From Cristatella mucedo (lineage: Eukaryota > Bryozoa > Phylactolaemata > Cristatellidae), in NCBI GenBank assembly GCA_009760855.2, contig WPIO01000154.1, forward strand, positions 188,001-252,000: a DNA stretch of 64,000 bases, written 5' to 3'. The stretch's first letter is position 1. Each line of letters opens with the position of its first letter. Shown here piece after piece: positions 48,247 through 58,776 of this stretch. The notes under the pieces were generated by a model. It did not search any database. It was not told where the DNA came from and saw nothing but the letters and a program-made list of their open reading frames with translations. Position numbers and translations under genes: made by a program.

Positions 48247-48290
<44 letters not shown>
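48040..48290 (+). repeat. (AT)n followed by inverted (CT)n-(AG)n
   Basis: About 185 bp of AT units with ATAACAT and ATGTAT steps, then TTCTTCTCTCTC..TATA..GAGAGAGAG, a near-perfect palindrome able to form a hairpin or cruciform. It lies 110 bp upstream of Tweety visible exon 12. Confidence 0.95.
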
Positions 48291-48292
<2 letters not shown>

Positions 48293-48400
48293 AAATAGAT
48301 ATGCTTGAGCTCGTGCCACTGGCTGCTCGAGCTGCTGAGGCTATTTGCTATTTCTGATGGCCTCTCGAGCTAGTCGCTCGCTTCTCCGGCTTCTCTGCAG

Positions 48401-48490
48401 GAAAGCATACGCAGAAGTCGATGCTCAAGACGTCGCACTGGACGTACACCAATCGCCGAGTGTACCCACCGAGAACCCCCTCTACTACAG
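48401..48490 (+). CDS. TTYH: Tweety visible exon 12: cytoplasmic tail
   Basis: Acceptor CCGGCTTCTCTGCAG, donor TACAG|GTACTT; 90 nt, phase 2 in and out. Reads KAYAEVDAQDVALDVHQSPS then VPTENPLYY. Tails of Tweety proteins are variable and acidic/Ser-rich, so support comes from splice signals, phase and position rather than residue identity. Confidence 0.75.
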
Positions 48491-48639
48491 GTACTTGCAG
48501 CCCCCTCGGGGTGGAAGCCTAAGGTAGTCGCCCAACAAGTTTTGCATCAACTGTGCAATTGCATGGCAGCATGCCTTCGCAGCCTCTTCTCCTTAAAACT
48601 CATTAGCTTCTTTCAAAAAGAAACGGTAGCCGTTTTTTC

Positions 48640-48725
48640 GATCGTGTTTCCTTTGCAGCAAATATAAAGCGCTTTGAAAGAGATTGAGTTCTCTGAGGGC
48701 ACTTTATCAAGTGAGTTATTTATTT
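48640..48725 (+). mobile_element. LINE family 1 tail fragment
   Basis: CAGCAAATATAAAGCGCTTT, GAAAGAGATTGAGTTCTCTG, AGGGCACTTTATCAAGTGAG. Confidence 0.82.
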
Positions 48726-49159
48726 TGGTAATCCGATTTTGCGCACACAGAAGAATATATATAGAGCTTGAATAAATGTGTGGAGCTTGAAGCTTCGAGA
48801 CTCTAAGGCTGTCTGGATGGAAGCTTTGCATAAATCTAGGTAAAAACACGAGTAAGTGTGCCTCTTGAGAAGCAGCCTGAAGCGGCTGACCGAGACGTGC
48901 TTCGAAGACCGATGCTCTTTGGCCGCGGCCTAAGCATTGCCGCGTGTCTCACTTTCAGAGAGGCTGAAACTCCGAGCACAAGTCTACATGGTGCCTGGAG
49001 CTCTTGTGGCAGTGCTCATTGCAATGCAGAGAGCGCTTGGAGCGTAGCAACGCTCGGCATAGCAAATGTTGAACGGTCTAAAAAATCTACCTCAGCAACG
49101 CTAAAACTTCGGCTGCCCCTTAAACAATGCTCAAAGCCACTCTGTAAACCAACACTGAT

Positions 49160-49235
49160 CATGACGTTTGATAAAGCGCCCTCAGAGAATTCAATCTCTT
49201 TCTAGGCGCTTTACAGTTGCTGCAAAGGAATCTAC
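49160..49235 (-). mobile_element. LINE family 1 tail fragment
   Basis: TTTGATAAAGCGCCCTCAGA, CAATCTCTTTCTAGGCGCTT, TACAGTTGCTGCAAAGGAA. Confidence 0.85.
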
Positions 49236-49482
49236 AAATGCTAGCACTATTTTTTGTGCCACATCTAAGAACAAGGTAGAATTGCAGTGGAGAAATACGT
49301 TTCGAGTTTGCTCGCCGACAGACGAGCCTCCAGAACCAGTCCCAACCAGCTTCTACCCGAAGGCGGCTACCGTCTGAAAGGCTTTTGGGTTGTGGGGGCC
49401 GGGGTACCATATTTTACATGTTGACACTATGTATGTCGCATCTAACCACGTTGTGGTTGTTGAAAATGTGCATTTTACCACT

Positions 49483-49570
49483 AACCATTCGATCATGCTT
49501 CCTTTACAGCATATGTAAAGTGCCTAGAAAGAGATTTAGTTTCATGAAGGTGCTATACAAATGTATGCCA
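49483..49570 (+). mobile_element. LINE family 1 tail fragment
   Basis: ACCATTCGATCATGCTTCCT, CATATGTAAAGTGCCTAGAA, AGGTGCTATACAAATG. Confidence 0.82.
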
Positions 49571-49779
49571 TTACAATCGGCTGTAATCTGGTTGAAACAG
49601 ACAAGTCACACCCGTTCGGCCAGACCTATTGGGGCTTGGGCTGTCCTTAGCCCTCTACCTCTTAACCCTTGTAGGCACTGCACTATTTTTGCCGAAGCTT
49701 ATGTTCTTAGCATGACCTCGTGTGCTTGCTTTATGAATGTACATGTGTATTCAAGTTCTTGTATTTGCGTTTGTATCTG

Positions 49780-49821
<42 letters not shown>

Positions 49822-49826
49822 CGCGC
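49780..49826 (+). repeat. (GT)n microsatellite
   Basis: About 18 GT units ending in GCGTGCGCGCGC. Confidence 0.93.
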
Positions 49827-49883
49827 GCATGCCTACGTGTCAACATAGGTGTGATCCAGCCAGGTTTCTGCAACTAATTAGCG

Positions 49884-50850
49884 ATAATAATAATAATAAT
49901 AATATTGCACTTGATAAAGCGCCCTCAGAGAACTTAATCTCTTTCTAGGCGCTTTACATTTGCTGCAAAGTGATACGCAATAGAATAGTAAGTAAAATCA
50001 TGCTTGAAAAACAAACAAAATGAATAACATGGTTAGGGGTTACATGCACTGGGTCAGCATGCAAATGTGGTTAGTGGCAGCATGAACAGTGTCAGCACGC
50101 ATAAGCACATCGAGGACGAATCACAAGGACCCACTAAATGCTGTCCTAAATAGGAATGTTTTTAAGTTTCTTTTAAATGTGGTCAGGTCAGGGGATGTTC
50201 TGATGCAGGTCGGGAGGGGGAGTTCCAGGCTGTGGGAGCATACGAGCTAAATGCACGGTCTCCAAAGGATTTAAGGTTTGTACGAGGTATTTCTAGACTG
50301 TTGGATTCCGAAAAGCGAGTGGTACGATGCTTTGCCTGATGGGGTAGTATCTCTGAAAGATAGGCTGGAGCCATAGAATGAAGAGACCTAAAAGTGAGCG
50401 ACAAAACCTTGAAGTCAATCCGTTGCTTGACTGGTAACCAGTGCAGGTCGGCGAGAAGTGGAGTAATGTGGCAACTGCGACGCTCACGGCAGACAAGCCT
50501 AGCTGCAGAGTTTTGCACCAGCTGCAATCGCCTGATCGCACATGCTGGTAGGCCAGTAAGCAGTGAGTTGCAGAAGTCGAGACGAGATGTCACGAATGCA
50601 TGGACCAACTTGGACGTGGTATCCTTATCTAAACAAGCCCTAATTTTAGCAATGTTATGAAGCTGAAAATAGGCTGATTTGACTGTGGAGCTGATGTGGT
50701 CGTCTAACGAGAGGTCGCTTTGGAATATGACACCTAGATTTCGAGCTGATGCAACTGGAGATATGCTGGCAGAGCCAATTTTGAAAGTCAGCCTTTCCAA
50801 TTTCTGAATAACACTAGGTTTGCCCATAACTAGTAAGTTAGTTTTATCAT
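49884..50850 (-). mobile_element. LINE family 1 copy with RT C-terminal region
   Basis: From (AAT)n and TTGCACTTGATAAAGCGCCC it follows the 18.3-kb copy almost base for base, including the 3' untranslated part and [20 protein letters not shown]. It extends further 5' (minus frame 50183-50905: NLGVIFQSDLSLDDHISSTV, SAYFQLHNIAKIRACLDKDT). A short G insertion near 50215 shifts the frame at the protein end. Truncated at about 50851. Confidence 0.92.
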
Positions 50851-51719
50851 CGATGGCCCTAAACTTACAGTTCTCTTTGATGATTGCAATGTCAGCACCT
50901 TTCATTAGTATGCTAGAATTCTTAGAGCTGAACCCGATGGTTCACCGATGTATCGGCTTGCTTATCCCTGAAGTTCTATGATAGATTTATACAGTTCAGA
51001 TGGTTTGGTTCACTCGAAAGCAAAAAAAAGAGACTTGCACTTTACACATTTGTCTGGCAACTGTCTGCTGTGCATGGCACCTCCGGCCCTCAAAGGTTCC
51101 ATAAGGATGTTGTGTGCAGGCTGCTAGAAAGATACTGTCGGTCACAACGTTGCTAGTAACACCATTGCTGAGCCATCTTTGTGATGATTGAGCGTGGTGT
51201 AGGAAGTGCAGCACAGCATCACTTGCAGAGCTGCTGCTATATAACGCCTTGCTCAGTCTGCAGGAGGACTGGCTTATCTCAAAACTAAACAAATGTATTA
51301 TTACTATTATTGTTGTTATTATTACTATTATTACTGAATTTGCTTCTTTTAGCCTGCCGTAAAAAATGAATGGTATTCGAACAATTACAGTTTTTTGCAT
51401 TACAGCCAACTATAAAATGTATAAACAATGTGCACGTTCTCTAATGCCGGTGCCTCCAACAATACCAGCTAACGTATTGCGAAAAGCGAATCAGTGAACG
51501 ATTACTATGCAGTCACCCGAATATAGTGTGCCCATACCTACAAGAATTTAAGCAGATCGCTCCGGCACTATAATTTTGCTTGGACTTCGCATGGCTTCCA
51601 CACAGAAATCTTTGATCGTGCCTTCGGAGTGCCAGGTCTCCAGGGAGTGTAATTAGTGAAGCGATCATAGGCTGCCCGGCAAGTGATTTCTGCACAGCCA
51701 GCCATTCTGTTGCTCATAG

Positions 51720-52612
51720 GACACCCTAAGCGTGTGGCTGGATTAGAAGGCTTTGCTCTTCTAATAGGTGATGCTGTTGTGCGACCATCACCACATGCTC
51801 GAAATTTAGGTGTGTCGTTTTCGACAGCTGCCTAAATTTTAAAAGCTTCATTCAGAAGACTGCGTCTACAGCTAGCCATCACGTCCAATCCCTATCCAAG
51901 ATTAGGAGCTGTCTCCCACAGTTGCTTGCAAAATATTTAACTAGCTCCTTAGTTCTGTCTCGGCTTGATTACTGTAATTCCCTTTTGGCTGGGCTACCAA
52001 AGAAAGCTATTAGGTCACTGCAACTGATATGAATATGGCTGCAAGACTAGTCCTTAAGTCCCAGCGGTTTGAGCACGTGTCTCCTTTGCTAAAAGAGCTA
52101 GGATGGGTGCCGGTTGAGCAAAGGATACAGAGCAAAGTTCTTACGCTGACCCACAAGGCCTGCCACGGCTTGTCTTCTTCGTACCTAGCTGAACTGCTGC
52201 ATCAGTTTCAGCCTGTTTGCGCCCTCAGGTCCTGTGTGGACAATAAATTAGCTGTTCCATTCCTCTGCTTAAAGACTGTTGGCAACAGTAACTTGAGCTC
52301 TGCAGGTCCTAGGGTGTGGAACTCGCTTCCATAACTCTTACGAAATGACAGCTACTCTCCTGCTGCCGACTATGGCTCATCCTTTTCAGCAGTCCTGAGC
52401 TGCTACTTTCATGCTACTCACTACCTCAACTGCTCTCCTGACTCTGCTATGCTACCCACTTTCTCTTTGTTGCGTGAGACAAAGTCTGTTGGCTACCGAA
52501 TGCGTACCGAAAGCTGCTTAGCCTGTGAGTGCGCTATGCAAAACTCTCCTGTATAACACCCACACAGTCTTTGTGGCTTTGTGGAGTTACAGACGTGATA
52601 CATTACATTCCC
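51720..52612 (+). mobile_element. LINE family 2, longest copy, with RT C-terminal fragment
   Basis: Begins within the end of the RT domain (VVRPSPHARNLGVSFS-like text, frame-broken), then [20 protein letters not shown] in a second frame, and [20 protein letters not shown] with [20 protein letters not shown] (52029-52334). Ends with the family 3' part; the last GATACATTACATTCCCTGA..GCCTTGCATAACGA unit is duplicated at 52597-52665. Confidence 0.9.
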
Positions 52613-52929
52613 TGACGCCTTGCATAACGAGATACATTACATTCCCTGATGCCTTGCATAACGATGGCTCTCGTATGCTGGGCTGATCAGAACTGCATGA
52701 AGCTAAGCAATGCTCTTGCCCTCGCCAAGCTTTTTCACTGCAATTCTCGACTGTTCTTAAACAAGACTCGCGATTTTCCATCATTTCATGGTTTTCCTCT
52801 TTAATGGTTTCTTACTCCGGCCTGTACTCAAGCCAAGACGGCAACCCAGAGGCCATGATGATAACTTACGTTCACTTTAGATGAAATCGCTAGAAAACTG
52901 GTTGCTTTAGCCTTGTAGTTAAAATAAAA

Positions 52930-53068
52930 ATAAATTTAATTCATTTTATAGCGCCCTAAGAGAACTTAATCTCTATTCAGGCGCTTCACATATTGCCACA
53001 GGACTCGAGCCCACGACCTCGGCCATACCTTAGTCGGGGCGAGCACCTTTACCACTGGGCCAAGCCAT
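52930..53068 (-). mobile_element. SINE B copy
   Basis: TTTTATAGCGCCCTAAGAGA, TTAATCTCTATTCAGGCGCT, GGACTCGAGCCCACGACC, ACCACTGGGCCAAGCCATTT. Confidence 0.88.
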
Positions 53069-53428
53069 TTTGACCTATGCTGCTGCATTTGCTTAAAACA
53101 TGACTCTATTCACAGCTGAGACTTATGAACTTGTATTTAAATTTAAATGCAATCAGGACAGTCACTTTCGTATGGTTTACCGATGTGATGTGTCGATTTC
53201 TTTTTTTGTATTCAGAAAGACTCTCTGGAAGCCTCATTAAACAGGGTTGCATTTACTAGAATGCATTAAACTGTATACGTAATGCCACAGAGAGACAATG
53301 CTCAGGACATTTGCAGTCGCCTGTTCGTTGCCACTGTTCGTTGCTTCCTAGCTATATCCAGAGTTAGTGGTCGTATAATTGGTGTCGTGTCAACTGTTTC
53401 CTGCGTTTCCTGCCCTCATCATCTGCAG

Positions 53429-53600
53429 GTTCTCACAACTTTCTTCAGCTGACGTAGAACCGCATTGCAGTTCGAATGCAGCAGCATCAGCACAGGAGCC
53501 AGCAGAGAATCCTAAGCCTGCTACTGCAGCTGCACCTGCACGGAGTGGTGGCGGCGGAGCGACTGCACCATTGCTTCAGAGACCTAGTCCTCCACCAACG
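53429..53600 (+). CDS. TTYH: Tweety visible exon 13: Ala/Pro/Gly-rich tail
   Basis: Acceptor CTCATCATCTGCAG, donor CAACG|GTATGT; 172 nt, phase 2 in, phase 0 out. The tail is low in complexity: Ala/Ser/Gln/Pro-rich, a GGGG run, then a proline cluster ending RPSPPPT. The final Pro-Pro-Thr combines with the Tyr of the next exon into PPTY. The reading frame reaches TGA just after the donor, which supports splicing here. Confidence 0.78.
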
Positions 53601-53644
53601 GTATGTTGAAAATGCAGGCGTTGGCATGGCTTCGTCTTCATCGG

Positions 53645-53680
53645 AAGAGAGAGAGTTAGAGGGGGAGAGAGAGAGAGTTA

Positions 53681-53740
<60 letters not shown>
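53645..53740 (+). repeat. (GA)n microsatellite
   Basis: About 95 bp, beginning 45 bp after the donor of Tweety visible exon 13. Confidence 0.93.
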
Positions 53741-53743
<3 letters not shown>

Positions 53744-53829
53744 CTCTGGAGGCCCGGTTGCTTTGCCTGGAACCATTCTCACAGCTTGGTGAACCCCTGA
53801 TGAGAATCAGACTTGTGGATATAGTATAG

Positions 53830-54040
53830 AAAGCTCACCGAGAGCCATTTAGGCGCTATAAGAGCACTGTAGAAAAATATCCAGCGTAACATCTGCTTAG
53901 TCCTTGTGGCTTTGTGGAGTTATTGACAGAGATGCATTATATTGACAGAGATACATTGTATTGACAGAGATACATTATATTGACAGAGATACATTATATT
54001 ACAGAGATACATTATATTGATAGAGCTGCATTATATTGCA
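53830..54040 (+). mobile_element. LINE family 2 tail with a 19-bp tandem array
   Basis: CATCTGCTTAGTCCTTGTGG, CTTTGTGGAGTTATTGACAG match the family end; then TATTGACAGAGATACATTA is repeated about six times with small changes before the tract ends near 54035. Confidence 0.82.
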
Positions 54041-54184
54041 TCACTCTTCCATCTCTCTTTTCTCACTGCATCTAGCATTCAAGCTGGGACATTTTCTTAA
54101 ATGCGCCACTGCAACTGCAGGCGATAGTTGCTGGTAGGATGCTGTGGTGGCTTGTTAAAAGTAGTAACAGTCATCTTGCAGATA

Positions 54185-54840
54185 CATTGCTCTCCAAAAA
54201 TGTCTACCAACCTGGTCAATCGATCTCGGTTCGGTTGTTGCTAATGTCAGTATTCGAGTAAGTCATTAAGCTACACTAATTATTACGTTGCAACAATCTG
54301 TCAATATAGTTTTGCAATTAGGTGCAGTTTGCTAACTGCATTAGTCGGCAGCCGAGGAAACGATTCCCATGTAAACATATGGGGAGGCATGGTGATGTGA
54401 CTATCTGTCCCTGTTGGATGCCATCCAGCAGAGCCTGTGTTTGGCCCATTTCGTAACCGACGATGCCTCGGCTAATGATGATCCAAGGTACCCGAATGTC
54501 TCATCGACCTGTTGAGGCCAGCCTATGCCATAGAGACCCTCGGTACGCGACCAGTACTTGCCTCCATTTGCACACCTCTGTGGCCAAACACAATTTCTGC
54601 TGGATGGCATCCAACAGGGGCAGATAGTCACGGCGCGATGCCTCCCCATCTTTAGATGGGAATCGTTTACTCAGCTGCCGACTAATGCAGTTAGAAACTG
54701 CAACTTAATGCAAAACTATATTGACAGATTGTTACAATGTAATAATTAGTGTAGCTTAATGACTTACTCGAATACTGGCATTAGCAACAACCGAACTCCG
54801 ATCGATTGACCAGGTTGGTAGACATTTTTGGAGAGCAGTG
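54185..54840. mobile_element. Palindromic MITE, Tc1/mariner type, TA target duplication
   Basis: Ends are CATTGCTCTCCAAAAATGTC and its complement GACATTTTTGGAGAGCAGTG, flanked on both sides by TA (54183-54184; 54841-54842). The inverted arms extend inward to about 54460 and 54580, pairing over roughly 250 bp with scattered differences, for example CTGTTGGATGCCATCCAGCA against TGCTGGATGGCATCCAACAG. The loop of about 120 bp has no transposase. TA duplication with terminal inverted repeats is the hallmark of the Tc1/mariner superfamily. Confidence 0.88.
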
Positions 54841-54889
54841 TATGTATACGTCTATAATATCCCAAAAGCCATAGAGGTTGCTGTGAACA

Positions 54890-55510
54890 TGTCACTATTG
54901 CATAAGAAGCCTGGGCAACTTTCAGCAAACTTATGGTTGCCACCAGACTTCAACTCAATCAAACGAAAGTGAGAAGCATAGCCAAGGAAGGAGCGAGGTC
55001 GATGAAGTGATAGCAGAGGACGGCTGGAAAGGATGAGTCAGAGTTTGCCACAGGACAGATGATGTGGTACGTGAACTGTAAAGACGAGCACCGCAATCCA
55101 GGTCCCAGCGAGCAAAAGCTTCGGTCACCAATTGTCTTTAAGTGAGTACAGTGAACAGCAAATTAATTCGCCAGAGAGGACTGGGGGAGGGGCACGATGA
55201 GGCTGACAGTGGTTCCATAGTTCACGGCAAGGTATGAAGGAGCTGAGACCGTCCTGGTGGGTCGACGTACGAGTTTTGCTTTATATGAGCTGATCAACTA
55301 AGAGCCACTGCAGCTTCTTTGCAAGGGAGACTCGTGACTGAATTGATTATATTGAAAGATCAAACTAGCAGCCGTAGTGAGCACCGAATGCTGAGGCTCG
55401 TGTTTTTTGGCAGCCCTGCTAATGCTGAGTTACAAATGCTGAGTTACAGTGGCTTAACACAGACAGAAGAACGGAACCAGAAAGATCTTTAGCAAGCCAT
55501 TGGGGTAAGC
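54890..55510 (-). mobile_element. LINE family 2, old copy
   Basis: Parallels the 46.3-kb copy in degraded form: GTGAGAAGCATAGCCAAGGA, GGCTGGAAAGGATGAGTCAG, AGCAAAAGCTTCGGTCACCA, ATTGTCTTTAAGTGAG, ATGAAGGAGCTGAGACCG. Confidence 0.72.
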
Positions 55511-55849
55511 AGACACTATTCCTGAAGTCAAAAAATGGAAAATGGTGACTAGATGTGGAGGCTCCTCAAAACAAAAATGTTTAACGTCAAACAGTTGTTA
55601 AAGAGGACATCTGAATTGCACGCACCCGGCGATGATAGTACTGTGGTCCCTTCAAATAAGAGTGCAATGTCTGTGAAGTGGTTGCTGCAATGGGAAATAA
55701 TACTATTTATAAATGGAAGCCATTCAGCACGGCATGACAATGTCGCTGTGAGCACGGAGTACCTTTTTATCTCCCACCCCTTGTATGCCTGCCTGCGAAT
55801 AGGACCCAGTCCGTTTTAGTTCAATTCCACGCGATGGATGAAAATTTGG

Positions 55850-56215
55850 TCAGAGGATAGCACTTCCTTACCCAGGTCATGGGTTTGAGTCCTGCAGCAG
55901 CAGGCAATTCTGTATTTTGCCGGCTGCAAGCCGGAGTGATAGCCACTAAGAGCAAGCACCTTACCTCCTCCTGGGCTATCGTGGCCCATGGGTCGCCTGC
56001 CGTAAGATAAATGAGGCTGCTAAACCATGGTAACTTTACTTAACCTTTGCTCCTGGGTCTTAGCTCAGGGTTGAGGTGCTCGGGCTCGTGCGACCCTCAG
56101 GGTTGTGGGTGCAGCAGCAGCAGGCAAGCCTTTATTGCTCACTTGAAACGTTGGTGATGTGATTACCATTAAGGATCTTCTGCTGCTACGTAAATGAGGC
56201 TGTTTGATTAAACGA
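55850..56215 (+). mobile_element. Two degraded SINE A copies in tandem
   Basis: First copy: AGGTCATGGGTTTGAGTCCT, GCCGGCTGCAAGCCGGAGTG and an inverted piece of the head (CTTACCTCCTCCTGGGCTAT) inside it. Second copy from about 56046: TTAGCTCAGGGTTGAGGTGC, CTTTATTGCTCACTTGAAAC, AAGGATCTTCTGCTGCTACG. Confidence 0.7.
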
Positions 56216-57600
56216 CCTTTGCTTTTTATTTGAACTGCATTCCGCGTGGTCCAGAATGTGATACAAGCAGCCTGTCACCTGACCGTGCCACCAGGTTAGA
56301 AGTGTATCGCTGCTTCACGATGACCATGTGATCAGTGCAGGCAGGATTCGCCGATTCGCAAAGGATTTGCCTAATAAGTCGTGAAAGTAATCGCCTGACT
56401 AGCTAAAAGCGAGCCCGTCTACTACTCCTGAACGCTGGCCCAAAACTTACTCCTCACCCACTGGCACTTAGCGAGATTCGCCGCGGTACTCTGCATGCAG
56501 TTTTAGCCCATCTCTCAGATCAAGCGAACCTATTAGATCGAGCATATCGTGAATTTTATCGGCTCTTTAGTTGGTTATATGTTCTCTTGGCTTGTGTGAG
56601 CAGTTAAAAATAAACACTTTTTAATTAGGATACCGATAACTGTACATATATATGATTAGTGTACTCAGGAAAGCCATTTTGGCCAAAACGCTCTCTACAG
56701 CCACTCTGGATGTGCTAGCGACTAAATTAAACTGTCTCCTCAAGGTTGTTGAGTGGCACAGATTCGAATTTTCCACGAAAAAGAACATGGCTAACTCAAT
56801 TCTTAGTTTTTAGCTAGGGAGGAAAATGTGCCCGTGTGACATGTACAAACAATATTAGACGTGACACAACACTCTTGCAAAGAATAAAAAATGCATCAAA
56901 TGCACACAAAGATGATTTTGTGCGACTACGGCTTTCATTCTAGTCCAGTAGTACGGCATGCTGTCAGTACGTCTAATGCATTTCCTCGATGCAATTTCTG
57001 GAGTTCGTTAATCCGTACCGTGGAGCGTAATATAACTTAAGCTTACTGACTAGAATAAGTGAAATTGTTTGGAATTCTCCAAATGACAGCTTAAAAATCT
57101 GATTGAAGAAATATGATTTCATTAGCTATATTTGCTTAGTAATTTGTTTGCTCTTCAATTTTATTAGATTAGCAATACATTTTCCACTTGTATGAAACTG
57201 TCCCTCCTAGATAATTAAGCAGCTATACTTATTGAAAGATGCCACTTTGGTTAGTAATTCGAAGTCTGGAGGAAATTTTATTTTAGCATAAATAGACTTT
57301 GGGTGAAACGTAAAAAGGTTTTCTGACCAATGTATATTTCTTTTTAAAAGGTGAGCTATGCGACTTAAACTCCTTTTTTTCGAAAGCCTCTGTGCAGTAT
57401 CTGAAGCCATCGCACTATACACATTTCAAAGATGTCTTTGCTTTGAAATCCGCATTCGATGTTTAGCCCTACATAAATCCAACAGTCTGTCCAGACTATA
57501 TTTCTTGCTCAGGAACTAACGCTCTGGAACGCTCAGATCACTTTTGCTTGCTAGGTCCCAATGTTCAGGTCCAGCTGCCTCTTAACTAGTAAGGGCTGCA
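56216..57600. other. A+T-rich intron sequence, no gene or repeat recognised
   Basis: The most A+T-rich non-repetitive stretch of the window; a 71-codon minus frame at 57207-57422 has no recognisable content. Confidence 0.5.
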
Positions 57601-57601
57601 T

Positions 57602-57820
57602 ATAATAATAGTATTTTGTATAGCCCCCTCAGAGAACTGAATCTCTTTCTAGTCTCTTTACAGATGCTGTATAGAAAGCATTACCAAATGATTGGTGGTA
57701 ACAGCCGAGAGCAGCAGGCACAGTGTAAGCACGGGTATGCACACGAAAGACGCATTACAAAGACCCACTGAATGCTGTAATAAGCAGGCGTGTTTTAAGC
57801 TTCTTTAATTTTGAATCGTC
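57602..57820 (-). mobile_element. LINE family 1, 3' end fragment
   Basis: GTATAGCCCCCTCAGAGAAC, TGAATCTCTTTCTAGTCTCT, then AGACCCACTGAATGCTGTAA and GGCGTGTTTTAAGCTTCTTT. Confidence 0.82.
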
Positions 57821-58299
57821 CTGAACCACGGGGCTATATTTCTGCACTACTCTACTAAAAGGATTGAGGTCTTTGATTCCAATCCGAATAGCATGCACTC
57901 ACAGATCTACGCCCACATTTCCTTCTCTCTATTGCTTGTGAGGCATGCCTCTATAAATCCAGATTGCTGTTGTGCCAGATTTGCATTTACAGTTGCATTA
58001 GTCCTACCTTGGGTTCAGAAACCGCCAGGTTGGTGCATAAGGAGGAAGCTTCAGCTGAAACGACCGTTAGTCGTGTCAGTCATTTTGCGGCGGCCAATGT
58101 GCTGCCTGCTGCACTTCTTAGCGACGTCCGAGTATAAGTGCACTTTCGTGCTTCAGGCTCAAAATGTGCCAGTAGAAGCAAAGGAAACGAGCGAATCTTA
58201 CGAGCCGATTACCTTACAAGCTGATTACCGCTAGCGAGACCGCTTAGCACCCCATCGCACCACAAGTTAACAACGCGCCGTTGGTTTGTTTCGTTTTAG

Positions 58300-58392
58300 T
58301 ATAACTCGGGAGAATTCTACAGCACATACAGCAGCAATCAAGGCACCCTGGAAAGCCAGCGAAGGGCCATCAGCGGGGCTGCCGCTTCCTAG
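58300..58392 (+). CDS. TTYH: Tweety visible exon 14: C-terminus with stop
   Basis: Acceptor GTTTCGTTTTAG; 93 nt from phase 0, ending TCC TAG. Reads YNSGEFYSTYSSNQGTLESQ and RRAISGAAAS, a Ser/Tyr/Gln-rich end. Its first Tyr completes PPTY with the previous exon. No AATAAA was seen in the first few hundred bases after the stop, so the poly(A) site of this gene is not located. Confidence 0.8.
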   Translation, partial: YNSGEFYSTYSSNQGTLESQRRAISGAAAS

Positions 58393-58495
58393 TCCTCACT
58401 GTCGTCATCGTTATCGCCTTGTTCGCCATCTTTTTTTTAGTACATGTTAGTATGTGCTCTGCTAGCTGCTGCCATCGTATGCTGCTCAGTGGACT

Positions 58496-58504
58496 TATAA
58501 AAGG
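58496..58504 (+). promoter_or_regulatory. Possible TATA box
   Basis: TATAAAAGG stands 104 bp after the Tweety stop and 161 bp before the ATG of a small ORF. If real it would start transcription near 58525-58535. It also lies where the Tweety 3' UTR should be, so a chance match is quite possible. Confidence 0.35.
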
Positions 58505-58656
58505 CTAGGCAGGTCATTTAGTAGTTTATCCTGTCGTCCGCCCACGGAACACCGAGTGTTGACTGCCCCTGGGCACACGCGAGCTCCATTTGTCCTCTGG
58601 CAGCTGCTCCTGTGCAAAGTCAAGCGTGCCGAAAACGTCAACCGCTTCAATCAATC

Positions 58657-58776
58657 ATGTCTAGCCCAGATAGGACGAGCCAAAGCCGAGCTCAGTTAGA
58701 CCTGGACGACGTCGCGAGTTGCCGTTGCTGTTCAACCATGGAGGGCAAGGTCGCTGGCAGCAAGGCGCAGTCGTAG
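58657..58776 (+). CDS. Possible small ORF or first coding exon
   Basis: ATG in context CAATCATGT opens 39 codons to TAG: MSSPDRTSQSRAQLDLDDVA, then a SCRCC cluster and a Lys/Ala/Ser end. No family recognised. It might be the complete 5' part of a gene ending at 60063, or untranslated Tweety sequence. Confidence 0.25.
   Translation: MSSPDRTSQSRAQLDLDDVASCRCCSTMEGKVAGSKAQS

Noticed and set aside
53930-54035. CRISPR-like array (regular 19-bp spacing)
   Set aside because: The units are contiguous without unique spacers and derive from a LINE tail in an animal genome.
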